A stretch of 20,640 nucleotides of DNA from Stramenopiles sp. TOSAG23-2. Its lineage: Eukaryota > Sar. The stretch covers positions 1,023 to 21,662 of the forward strand of contig LT649532.1 in NCBI GenBank assembly GCA_900128395.1, in the 5' to 3' direction. Made by a program: the position numbers and the translations under genes. The first letter of the stretch is position 1, and each line of letters begins with the position of its first letter. Shown here one piece after another: positions 1-7,835 of this stretch. Under the pieces are notes generated by a model. That model did not search any database, was not told the origin of the DNA, and saw only the letters and a list, made by a program, of their open reading frames with translations.

Positions 1-473
1 ATGCTCAATACTCAATCGCAAGAATAATATTCTATCCTACTATAGTAAAGCTCTAATGCACCTCTGCAAACTAACACTCTACAAACATGAGTGTAGGTTT
101 CTATATCCTTCCATGCGCTCTCGTTGAACGCGCTGGACGTCGGGGTCATTCGAAAACGGTGAGGTTGTCGAAGTGAAAGATCCTGTTGTGAACAACAACC
201 GGTAACTATCCGGATAAAGAGTTTGATCGATTTGACAGATGGAACAATGACCATCCTGTTTTGGCGCCAGTTAATGAAGTATACATCAAACTTCGTCTCT
301 CCTTAGTCATGGGTTTGTACGAACTTAATAGTTGAATTGGTGCATTGGATACGCAATCGCGTGGGGAAACCAACGTGGTTTCTCGTTATCGATCATCAAG
401 ATATATGTTCATGATTGAATCCATAAGATGTCGTTGCAATATGGATTGCACACGTTTTCACACGTTCCAGTTC
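1..473. other. Atypical segment with broken coding-like frames
   Basis: This stretch is visibly less AT-rich than the rest of the window, with many CGN, GCG and CCG triplets between about 100 and 470. On the plus strand a coding-like frame runs from about 192 to 332, stops at a TGA at 333-335, then stays open to a TGA at 477-479. Another open piece in a shifted frame (about 136-202) ends at TAA 203-205. Part of the 192-332 translation (…EVYIKLRLSLVMGLYELN) and a later ESIR are faintly reminiscent of the extracellular part of Cys-loop receptors; this is weak and I would not name a gene from it. No intact gene can be supported. It could be a decayed gene, foreign DNA, or a chimeric contig end. 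An 80-codon minus-strand frame at 12-254 has no recognisable features. Confidence 0.3.
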
Positions 474-1178
474 TCATGAATATCCGTTATTACGCCTTTT
501 ACTCTGTGCAAGAAGCATCGAAGGATGGACTGTCAATGCCTCTTTACTTTTCTTTATGCCTAACATATACAGCAGGTTGATTATATCATACGGTCTACGC
601 AAACAATATTTATTTTCAGCACCACTACTGACAATCAAATTTCTCCCACCTCGAGTTGCTCTTCCAATATCAGCTATTCCTGACATGAAAAATTTCCTAG
701 CTGATTGATTCGATACAGCTTCTCCATACAAAGCTTCAAAATAGACGCCACGATCAATTGCGGTTTTAACTACAGATGGCGACAGGTTGTATTTTAAACC
801 GATGCTAGTATCTATTGTTATTATATCTATATTTTTCAATTTTTCACACGCATATACAAATGTCGTTTCGCTTATAGGTAAAATAGATATGACATCATAT
901 CCTTTCAAATTTGCTAATTTTACCTTTAAAGCGTCAATATTTGACATATCGTCAAATAATATGGTTAATCTTCTTAGTCCTTTATTATTTACATTGTTAT
1001 TATCACTGTTGCTACTGAATCCATCATCTTTTGAAAATGAAATCTTTTTATCAGATATTAATAACATTTTTTTTATCGTTATAACTTTATCTAATGCATT
1101 TATTTTATACCCACAATCACACACATCGGTAAGAACTTGTTTATTTCTCACGGATAAATCACAAAATGGCATTGTCAA
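474..1178 (-). CDS. RPP30: Ribonuclease P/MRP protein subunit p30 (Rpp30/Rpp1)
   Basis: Encodes 234 residues resembling Rpp30/Rpp1, a PHP-fold (TIM-barrel-like) protein subunit of nuclear RNase P and RNase MRP, which mature tRNA 5' ends and rRNA precursors. Seen in the sequence: an N-terminal FCDLSVR strand, RLTILFDD, YDVISILPISE, FVYACEKL, and the family-typical block AIDRGVYFEALYG followed by RGGRNLIVSSGAE and LRRPYDIINLLYMLG. These match the order of conserved blocks in the family. Length is slightly below the human protein (about 268), partly because the N-terminal region is short. A small Ser/Asn-rich insertion (SSNSDNNNVNN) sits near residue 60. The first ATG gives MTMPFCDL; the second Met is equally possible. 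It is intronless here, stops at TGA, and is transcribed divergently from Imp3 about 1.4 kb away. Confidence 0.88.
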   Translation of the reverse strand: MTMPFCDLSVRNKQVLTDVCDCGYKINALDKVITIKKMLLISDKKISFSKDDGFSSNSDNNNVNNKGLRRLTILFDDMSNIDALKVKLANLKGYDVISILPISETTFVYACEKLKNIDIITIDTSIGLKYNLSPSVVKTAIDRGVYFEALYGEAVSNQSARKFFMSGIADIGRATRGGRNLIVSSGAENKYCLRRPYDIINLLYMLGIKKSKEALTVHPSMLLAQSKRRNNGYS

Positions 1179-1854
1179 TTATTATCTTCGTAATTAATTT
1201 GTTTTAAGCTCTTGGTACGTTATAAAATCATGTATTGTAAATATGTATAATTTCATACATTATACATTAATTGAAATTATCATCGAGTCTATTATTTATT
1301 AATTATTATTTATTTTTTTTATATATTATCACGCGTCGCTATTATTATTATTATTCTAATTTTTATAATATAGAAGATGATATTAATATATAATTTATAG
1401 CTGTGGATAGTATTATAATAGTATAGACCTCTCTAATAAATAGATATAGGTAGGATCTTGGAGTGGATAGAGGATCCGAGCCGAGACAGAGCGAGAGGAG
1501 AGAGTGGAAATGGATGTTCTGGGTTGACACAATAGTATTTCCATGCTAATAGTTATGTGAGTGTTCGGACATACACACATACATGTTCAAAAACATACAA
1601 AATTTTATTTTTGAACAGAATTCTTTCAACGTATTAATATTTATATATTTCTAAATTGCATACATGAGTCTCAGTGATATTTAGATTGATTCTGATCGGT
1701 TTTAAATCAATTATTTTTTGTAAAAATATTTTTTATCTTGTGTTTTATGTGATATTTTCCATTTAGTTAACGTTTACTATGGGTAAGTTTTTCAAAGAAA
1801 TTGTAAAAAGATATGAACATAAAATATGTTTGAAACGTATGTCAACATGAGAAC

Positions 1855-1925
1855 GCCAGATTCCCACTGAAATGACTATATTTTTGAGATAATTTAAAAA
1901 ACAATGTATTAAGTGGGAAGCTGGC
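1855..1925. repeat. Inverted repeat with 14-bp arms
   Basis: Left arm gccagattcccact (1855-1868) pairs with the right arm agtgggaagctggc (1912-1925) with one mismatch and a 43-nt AT-rich loop. It could be a structured RNA, a degraded small transposon, or chance; no box C/D or H/ACA motifs are evident. Confidence 0.45.
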
Positions 1926-1969
1926 ATTTTCATTGGTTCTTCCTATACAACACTTCAAAGTTCTGGAAA

Positions 1970-1995
1970 TATACATACATGTAAATGTATGTATA
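1970..1995. repeat. Perfect 11-bp hairpin with GTAA loop
   Basis: tatacatacat (1970-1980) and atgtatgtata (1985-1995) are perfect reverse complements around a four-base gtaa loop. In AT-rich DNA such hairpins arise easily, so function is not implied. Confidence 0.6.
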
Positions 1996-2545
1996 TAGCA
2001 TTAATTATAAATATATATATATATGGTGAAATGTGTGTAAATTTATTACTTTTTGGAAATTATAAGGTTTTACTGCTATTCCCACACTATTTAAATCGAA
2101 CGTGTGAACCAGTGTACCAGTTTGAAACGAAAAATCCTTAAATAGATTAAAACAACTAGTAAAAAGTAATTATTATATTCCTGGTATTCCGGATTCAGAG
2201 TAAAGGTGCTAGTCTATGAGTATAAAGCACTAAACAGTGTCATATCATATTTAGCTCTACTATCCGTGGACTGTACCAGGTAAAAAAAAAAGACCACACA
2301 ACACCACACTACATATAATAACACACCACAATTATTATTATTATATTATCATATAATATGTGTATACAAACATGTATATTGTAATATGTTGTAGCTATTA
2401 AAAATACATGTAAACGTTTGGATTAATTATTAAATAGTAGTTCTGTAGATTTGCAGATATATGCGAGAATAGAGAGATACATATAATAGCAGTAATATTG
2501 CAAATTCCTTGCTTCGTGATCAATTAAAAAAAGCAGCTCGTCGCC

Positions 2546-3100
2546 ATGTCTATGCGTAAGTTAAAACACCATGAAAAAAAATTGTTGAAAAAAGTCGATT
2601 TCTTTTGGCAGCGTGAAGGTAATATTAGAGAGATACAAGTCATGAGACGCTACCATATAAATAATAGAGAAGAATATCTGGAATATAATCGGGTATGTGG
2701 AATCATTACAAAATTAGCATCGAAATTAAAGAAGCTAGATAAAGCAGATAAATTTCGTATAAAAATGACTGAAGATTTATTAAACAAATTATATTTCATG
2801 GGATTAATAACTACTAGGAAAAGTTTATCACTATGTGAAAAGTTGCCAGCATCTGTGCTATGTAGAAGACGGTTTTCTGTTGTCGTTGTTCGCATGAAGT
2901 TTTGCGAGACTATGAAGCAAGCCGTGACATATATTGAACATGGACATTTAAGGGTTGGTCCTGTAGTTGTCAAAAATCCCGCATTTTTAGTCACACGTAG
3001 TATGGAGGACCATATAACATGGGTTGACTCGTCGAAAATTAAGCGAACAGTTGAAAAATATAATGATCGACTTGATGATTTTGATTTATTACAAGCATGA
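2546..3100 (+). CDS. IMP3: U3 snoRNP protein Imp3
   Basis: Encodes 184 residues, matching the family's usual length of about 183-184. Imp3 is an S4-domain RNA-binding protein of the SSU processome. It acts with Mpp10 and promotes pairing of U3 snoRNA with pre-rRNA in the nucleolus. Seen in the sequence: the N-terminal MRKLKHHEKKLLKKVDF block, RRYHINNREEY, LLNKLYFMGLITTRKSL, CRRRFSVVV, and the C-terminal S4 signature YIEHGHLRVGPVVV followed by PAFLVTRSMEDHITWVDSSK and the terminal YNDRLDDFDLL. These blocks are nearly diagnostic. The start could be either of the two Met codons two apart (MSM); the first is used here because gcc precedes it. Single exon, TGA stop. Confidence 0.96.
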   Translation: MSMRKLKHHEKKLLKKVDFFWQREGNIREIQVMRRYHINNREEYLEYNRVCGIITKLASKLKKLDKADKFRIKMTEDLLNKLYFMGLITTRKSLSLCEKLPASVLCRRRFSVVVVRMKFCETMKQAVTYIEHGHLRVGPVVVKNPAFLVTRSMEDHITWVDSSKIKRTVEKYNDRLDDFDLLQA

Positions 3101-3103
3101 TCG

Positions 3104-3143
<40 letters not shown>

Positions 3144-3210
3144 TGTAAATATTGTATATATATATTATCTAATATAATGTTCGTATACATGATTTAAAAT
3201 ATACGGAGTT

Positions 3211-3294
3211 ATTGACACATTTTGTGAGATAGATATCATATTAATATTGGTTCAGTCACTGTATTCTTTTGAGAGTAAGGAATTATCATGAGTA
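3211..3294 (-). repeat. Dispersed repeat-family copy (terminal segment)
   Basis: Read on the minus strand, this begins actcatgataattcc, continues with a tactctcaaaagaata block and then atctatctcaca…tgtg. It aligns with plus-strand 20194-20275 over roughly 80 bp with small indels. Both copies contain a small hairpin with the same CACA/TGTG stem and different loops. Confidence 0.65.
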
Positions 3295-3462
3295 GATTTA
3301 AAAAATAAGTGTTCCGTAATTTAATAAATATTATGATACGCGTAAATGTGTTATATATGTGCATTAAGCTAAATTAAACTAATTAATTTATATATACAGC
3401 AGTATGTATATTTTATATTTTTTTTTAAAAAAATAAATTTAAAATGCGTAAAAATTAAATTC

Positions 3463-3510
3463 TACGAGAAGTATCCTACTCTTCAAAAGAATAAAATTTA
3501 ACTGAAATAT
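3463..3510 (+). repeat. Dispersed repeat-family copy (partial)
   Basis: Contains tcctactcttcaaaagaata followed by aaaat and ttaactgaaat, matching plus-strand 20205-20240 almost exactly over its core. The outer actcatgataat part is missing, so this is a partial copy. With the copy at 3211-3294 it forms a tail-to-tail pair about 170 bp apart. Confidence 0.6.
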
Positions 3511-3661
3511 ATCATAATATGATATATTTTTTTTATATCGTATTACAGCAGTTGATGAAAAACGAACATGGTCAAATCTACGTTTTCCCAAGCTAAGAGT
3601 CAAGTAAAAATATCCACTGCTGTGTCGGTGCTAAGTTATGATATATAAAAAAAATAAATTT

Positions 3662-4252
3662 TTACGAATGCTTGAATAAATGGGCAGCATTTTTTAAGAT
3701 CGATCGCGTTGATGCGCTGCTTGCAATTTTTAATTGCTTTTTCAAATCATTTTCAGCTTCTTCATTAGTTTGACCTAGCATCATTTTTTTTGATGGCCAG
3801 ACCAAATCTTTAACGTCTTTAAGTTCTGGCAGTTCACAACTTGTTAACAAATAAAGCATTGTTAAAATTAAATTACCATTTTTGCGTGTTATGTGATACA
3901 GCTCGACACATATGGATTCGAATTCATTATATCGATCTGAAATTGCATGTAGCATATCATGTGTAAATACAAATATTTCATTTTCTACTTGAAACCCGGC
4001 TTTCGTTTTAAAATTACCCATGATATGTCCAAAATCGATATGAAAAAATGTACCATCGTCTTTAATCATATAATTATCATTATGACGATCACCAATCCCA
4101 AGTATATGGGTTGCAACTTTTCATCATTTCATACCTCACGGAATACAATGTTTCCAATTTTGCCGTTGGACTATTATTATTATTATTATGATGATGATGT
4201 AGTTGTTCCATCTCTTTGTATAGAAAAACTAATACTTTACTTGATGAGTCTA
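3662..4252 (-). pseudogene. Class I-like phosphoinositide 3-kinase, C-terminal fragment with frameshift
   Basis: The block 3662-4117 reads in one frame through VATHILGIGDRHNDN (catalytic loop), DDGTFFHIDFGH (DFG activation motif), GNFKTKAGF, VFTHDMLHAI and a C-terminal tail with ELPEL…MMLGQTNEEAE. This is the C-lobe of a PI3K that makes 3-phosphoinositides, and the tail is more like class I p110 than Vps34. Directly upstream an in-frame TGA appears, and homology continues in another frame (4113-4252) as …SPTAKLE…YEMMKSC after a plausible acceptor (tttactgtttcag at 4253). The family's SCAGYxVAT segment is missing its middle: GTTGC at 4113-4117 serves both frames, as expected after a deletion between two GTTGC repeats. 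The ATP-binding N-lobe and all upstream domains are absent before the next gene. A His/Asn repeat (CAT/AAT) lies in the upstream block. Best read as a pseudogene or assembly-truncated gene; an unusual intron arrangement is less likely. Confidence 0.75.
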
Positions 4253-4586
4253 CTGAAACAGTAAATATATACGTTATAATATACACGTAGGTTTATATAG
4301 CTATATATTCAACCTGAATTTTTATCTACAGGACAGTACACAAATCCTTATGTGCACATTTATTATTATATACACTAAATATATATATTCATCAACCTGA
4401 ATTTTTATCTATTTATTTATATCCATCTGGACAGAGAGCCAGACAGCCAACAGCCAGACAGCCTTAGAGCTAGTTGAGTGCCAGAGTGCCGCCTGCACGC
4501 CCAGCCAGCACGCCTGGATGGAGTGCCTCGCCGCTTTGCTTAAGGCTTACCAAATTAACAAAATAACACTATTCACTATCGGAAAT

Positions 4587-4743
4587 ATGTATATATCGTT
4601 TTCTAAAATACCAATTTTATTTTTCATATATTTGGAAACATTTTTAGTAAACACATCATTTTTTAGGTTGTTGTTGTTGGTGGGTCCAAACATGTATATA
4701 TCGTTTTCTAAAATACCAATTTTATTTTTCATATATTTGGAAA
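4587..4743. repeat. Direct repeat, 52-bp copies offset by 105 bp
   Basis: 4587-4638 and 4692-4743 are identical (atgtatatatcgttttctaa … catatatttggaaa). The intervening 53 bp are only loosely similar to what follows the second copy. The 105-bp offset equals the period of two perfect tandem duplications near 18 kb. Confidence 0.85.
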
Positions 4744-5106
4744 AAATAGTAAATATCCGAAAATAAAGAAAAAATGATGAATATTTCCCCCATTACTGTA
4801 AGTGCACATTTGCATGTTTTGTACATTTTTTGTATGTTTTAGTTTGCACGTTTAGCAGCTTTAAATAGAAATGGTAGCAACTGCGTTCAGTATGTAAACA
4901 AATCCTTAATCCATTAATGCACATTTATTACGATATACTGTACAATATAGTACTAAGTCTAATGTTATTTAGATGCTAATTTGTTTCAAATGGTGCAAGG
5001 CCCCAACAAGTATAATATAATAATAATTAATATCAATATGATATATATTGTACAATATATATATATATATGACATATACTGTATATATATAGAGAGAATA
5101 GATATA

Positions 5107-5153
5107 CCCCCATCCCCCCTCCCCCGGTTCTTTTTCGTGTTTTTTTTACCCCC
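5107..5153 (-). other. Four G-runs (minus strand), potential G-quadruplex
   Basis: On the plus strand C-runs of 5, 6, 5 and 5 occur at 5107-5111, 5114-5119, 5121-5125 and 5149-5153. The minus strand therefore carries four G-runs, three tightly spaced and one after a 23-nt loop. The tract ends 10 bp before the ARF-like start codon, so it lies in the promoter or 5' UTR. It stands out sharply from the AT-rich surroundings. Confidence 0.45.
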
Positions 5154-5162
5154 TATTAAATC

Positions 5163-5788
5163 ATGGGATCATGGTTTTCAAGGAAATTTTCACAATTTGT
5201 ATTTAGAAAACATCGTAGGGTTTTAATTGTTGGATTAGATGGTGCGGGTAAAACAAGTAAGTAGAAAATGTTACAACAAAAAAGATTATGAAATTAACTA
5301 ACATATTATTATATATATACATACACATACATACAGCAATATTATATCAAATGTATGCGAATAAAACAGTAAATAAAAAAGCAACAGAAGGATACAATGT
5401 AGAGTCGCTAAAGGTAAATGGATTCTTATTAAACGTTTGGGATATAGGAGGAAAAGACGATTATAGAAATTTTTGGAGACATTATTATACGGGAACACAA
5501 GGTTTGGTTTTTGTAATTGATTCATCTGATACAGATCGTTTGAAAATTAGCAGGGAAGAAATCGTAGAAGTATTATCAGACGAACAATTAATAAATGCAG
5601 CTATTTTAATTTTAGCAAATAAACAAGATCATGCTTGTGCTATGCCCCCCGAACAAATTTCACAAATATTAAATTTAGATACATTAATAGGTAAACGTCC
5701 ATTGAAAATTCAAGGTTCGACTGCAACAACAGGTGATGGATTATTAAGTGGTTTTACATGGTTAGCAAATAATATGCGATCATTGTAG
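5163..5788 (+). CDS. ARF-family small GTPase with Lys at the Gln71 position (two exons)
   Basis: Exon 1 is 5163-5256 and exon 2 is 5337-5788; the 80-nt intron begins GTAAGT and ends ATACAG. The joined product is 181 residues, exactly ARF1's length, and key residues fall at ARF1 numbers. Gly2 is present for myristoylation, P-loop GLDGAGKT at 24-31, switch-1 Thr48, WDIGG at 66-70, NKQD at 126-129 and an STATTGDGL base-binding loop near 159-167. ARF/ARL proteins are membrane-recruited switches in vesicle traffic, Golgi or cilium function. Residue 71, normally the catalytic Gln (GGQ), is Lys (aaa at 5453-5455), so intrinsic or GAP-stimulated hydrolysis may be poor or atypical. The usual P-loop Ala (DAAGKT) is Gly. 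I cannot assign it to a specific ARL subgroup. Without the intron the N-terminus and P-loop would be lost, which supports the splice model. Confidence 0.93.
5257..5336 (+). other. Intron of the ARF-like gene (80 nt)
   Basis: Starts GTAAGT and ends ATACATACAG, and interrupts the second Thr codon of GKTT (phase 1). A cttaac-free but AT-rich body with aactaac at about 5296-5302 could provide the branch point. Joining the exons restores the exact GKTTILYQM context of the ARF family. Confidence 0.9.
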
Positions 5789-6268
5789 ATAATATGCGAT
5801 ATGAAGTACATATATATATATATTTATGTTCGTATCAAAAATGAAAAACAAAACAATATAAAAATAATACAAATGATACATGTACATAAAAAGATATTTT
5901 CGTTTAACGCATTGCATAGTGTGTGATGTAGATGAGTTACATTGTTGTACTTTTATATGCATACCATTTGTAGGTTAATAAATGTACGTCGTATCATATC
6001 AATACACCCATTATAAAAACTGAATATAATATGATGGTTAATATAATTATACGAAGTTCGTACGAGTAATAAAAAGCTGATTATGGTTAAAATCTACACG
6101 AGTATAAAAGTTATATATATACGAATATTTTAAATATTTAAAAATAAATATATATATATATTTTAACCAATGACACCACAGAGTAAATTGTACTTTTTTT
6201 TATAAAGATTTTTATATAAATATTACACACAACAAAAAACTCCAAAAAAAGCACCCACTCCCAGATAT
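5789..6268. other. Convergent 3' region
   Basis: 480 bp between the 3' ends of the ARF-like gene and the convergent coiled-coil gene. It is AT-rich, with several ATATAT runs and AATAAA/AATAAT-type sequences that could act in polyadenylation of either gene. I see no gene or repeat of note. Confidence 0.5.
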
Positions 6269-7579
6269 TTACTTCATGGTCGAACCTAAAATTTTCTCCA
6301 ACGTCTTCGTCGCTGCTAACATTCTTTCTTCCATAACTTTCCTAATATCATTGATTTGAGTAACAACATCTTTTAAATTTAATTTGAACGTATTGAAATT
6401 CTCTTCCAATGATTCACACATTGCTAAATGTTGTTCTAAATGATGCCTAGCCTTAGCCATACCTTCTCTTGCATGATCCATATTGAAATTTAAGTCATCA
6501 CTAAGTTTATTCAATTCCTCCAATTTCTTTTTAATTTCTTTCGCATCACGACTAATTTTACGTTTTAATTGTTGAATAGTATGCAAATGTCCTTTTTTAG
6601 TATTCATGGACAATTTCAATTTTTCCACCAACCTTTTGTGTGCAAAGTGTGCTTGTTTTTCACGTTCGCCTTCTGTACCATGCGCAGCAGTAAAATGATC
6701 GTGAATCTTATTTAGCATGGCAATAATTTTATGTGCCGGTTTCGTTTGGTTCTTACTGCTGGTATCTTCATCCTCACCACTATCAGTACTAGCAACGTCT
6801 GACGTTTTAGTAGCTTCATCAATATTTTGTTTTGCATCTGCTTCTTGCTCTGGTGTGTCCATTAATTTTGACCATTGTTCTAAAAAGGATGCGGTCGTTG
6901 CATTGGTTGCAGCTAATGGTTTCGCCGTTGCACGTAGTTCAGCATCTAACTTTTCAGTTGATTCCGTCACAGCTCTTGGGCCTTTGTTTTGTGCAGTTGC
7001 ACGTTTTACACTATCCATAATTAAACGTACAATTTTCATACTTTTCCTCCATGCTTTAGAACGCATGTGGAAGTGTCCCATATCCTCTGCTCGTAACGCT
7101 TCTGCATCAGCCAACTCATCTTTCACAGCAGCGATGCCATCGACAAGCGATGCAATCCTATCTTCCGCTTGTTTAATATGTTGATTCAAGGTATCACGCT
7201 CACCTTCTAATTTATGAAGACGTGGCATTAATTCCTTTAAACGAATTTGTGACTCTTTAATAGTACCTGAATATACTTGCAACTCTTTCTCAAAGAACAT
7301 TTTCTTTTTCATGCACCTGGCTTCCATTAAACCACGTTCTTTCTCACGGAATTCCATCTCTGAACTAACTTCTTTGCTAATCCCATCTAGCAATAGTAAT
7401 GATTCTTTTGGCGATGCAATTTTTTTACTATCTCCAACAGTTGGTGCAGGCACACTACCACTAGGTGCTTGTACTAAACTATTTAATTCTTCTTGTATGG
7501 TGGATAATGACTTGGCAGCATTTGTAATTCCAGCAGTTGCACATAAAATTACTATGCATATGATAATTGTCGCACGCAT
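6269..7579 (-). CDS. Secreted coiled-coil protein, possibly an extrusome/granule matrix protein
   Basis: 436 residues. The N-terminus MRATIIICIVILCATAGITNA is a clear signal peptide, with cleavage likely after about residue 21. The mature protein is highly charged, helical and coiled-coil forming: roughly residues 66-190 and 290-430, split by an acidic Ser/Thr/Glu linker (about 235-280, DSGEDEDTSSKN). It has only two cysteines outside the signal peptide (C89 and C388), one in each helical half, which could pair. No transmembrane helix follows the signal. This plan (signal peptide, paired coiled-coil halves, few Cys) is what trichocyst matrix proteins of alveolates look like, but I see no diagnostic motif and do not claim homology. 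Expression may be high: upstream of the start lie two CT/GA tracts. Single exon, TAA stop. Confidence 0.8.
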   Translation of the reverse strand: MRATIIICIVILCATAGITNAAKSLSTIQEELNSLVQAPSGSVPAPTVGDSKKIASPKESLLLLDGISKEVSSEMEFREKERGLMEARCMKKKMFFEKELQVYSGTIKESQIRLKELMPRLHKLEGERDTLNQHIKQAEDRIASLVDGIAAVKDELADAEALRAEDMGHFHMRSKAWRKSMKIVRLIMDSVKRATAQNKGPRAVTESTEKLDAELRATAKPLAATNATTASFLEQWSKLMDTPEQEADAKQNIDEATKTSDVASTDSGEDEDTSSKNQTKPAHKIIAMLNKIHDHFTAAHGTEGEREKQAHFAHKRLVEKLKLSMNTKKGHLHTIQQLKRKISRDAKEIKKKLEELNKLSDDLNFNMDHAREGMAKARHHLEQHLAMCESLEENFNTFKLNLKDVVTQINDIRKVMEERMLAATKTLEKILGSTMK

Positions 7580-7606
7580 TGTGTTTAATAGTGTATATAT
7601 TACGAT

Positions 7607-7698
7607 TGCTCGCTCGCGCTCTCTCTCTCTCTTGCTTTTATCAATACAATTACACTATATATTGATACTACTGCTAACTCTCTCTCTCTCTTTCTTTC
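7607..7698 (-). promoter_or_regulatory. Two GA/CT-rich tracts upstream of the coiled-coil gene
   Basis: CT dinucleotide tracts at 7607-7636 and 7677-7698 (GAGAGA on the gene's strand) are each followed by a similar ttttatcaat-containing stretch, suggesting an old duplication of about 70 bp. They begin about 28 bp upstream of the start codon and may be promoter or 5' UTR elements; function is inferred only from position. Confidence 0.35.
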
Positions 7699-7835
7699 AT
7701 TTTTATCAATTTTCACTGTTTCGTGCTTTCCTCCCCTCTCTTTGTGCATAAAAAGATAGAATAAACACTTCTTTTTTTTAAAATATGAAATTGATAGGAA
7801 GTTATACTAAGAGAATATAAAAACGAGAAGGGTAG

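Larger units (their letters stand above)
1179..2545. other. Intergenic region between divergent Rpp30 and Imp3
   Basis: About 1.37 kb of mostly AT-rich DNA serving both divergent genes. It holds a purine-rich, less AT-rich patch at 1451-1530, two hairpins (listed separately), several ATTATT and AT simple runs, and an ATGGGTAAGT at 1779-1788 that resembles a start codon followed at once by a splice donor. I found no tRNA and no supportable gene of normal size. A 44-codon minus-strand frame over 1430-1545 exists but has no recognisable content. Confidence 0.5.
3101..3661. other. Intergenic region with repeat-family ends and a possible exon
   Basis: Opens with a (TA)n run at about 3107-3136. 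It holds two copies of a repeat family also seen at 20.2-20.6 kb (3211-3294 and 3463-3510, listed separately). At 3549 a polypyrimidine/attacag acceptor-like site precedes an open stretch with codon content unlike pure intergenic DNA (VDEKRTWSNLRFPKLRVK then TAA at about 3606). An upstream ATGCGTAAAA at about 3443 could supply a mini first exon, but the product would be only about 20 residues, so I do not call a gene. Confidence 0.4.
4253..5162. other. Intergenic region with degenerate repeats
   Basis: No supportable gene. It contains a 52-bp direct repeat (4587-4743) and two copies of aacctgaatttttatct (4311 and 4394). Related segments at 4340-4370 and 4898-4930 both read acaaatcctta…tgcacatttatta. 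A cagacagcca-rich, less AT-rich patch lies at 4430-4515. Just before the next gene is a C-run cluster at 5107-5153. Searching the minus strand for the missing PI3K N-lobe motifs found none. Confidence 0.5.

Noticed and set aside
12-254. 80-codon minus-strand frame at the left end
   Set aside because: No recognisable motif or signal; the plus strand of the same DNA looks more coding-like, and neither is intact.
1779-1788. ATGGGTAAGT as a mini first exon plus donor
   Set aside because: No downstream exon could be joined to it; Imp3 already has a complete N-terminus from its own ATG.
4117-4138. Apparent 18-nt mini-intron (gtatgaaatgatgaaaag) in the PI3K fragment
   Set aside because: Removing it does not restore the kinase frame; a deletion between GTTGC repeats explains both the frame change and the missing conserved residues.
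4518-4766. 82-codon plus-strand frame with an internal peptide repeat
   Set aside because: The peptide repeat simply reflects the 52-bp DNA direct repeat; composition is AT-rich and the flanks are low complexity.
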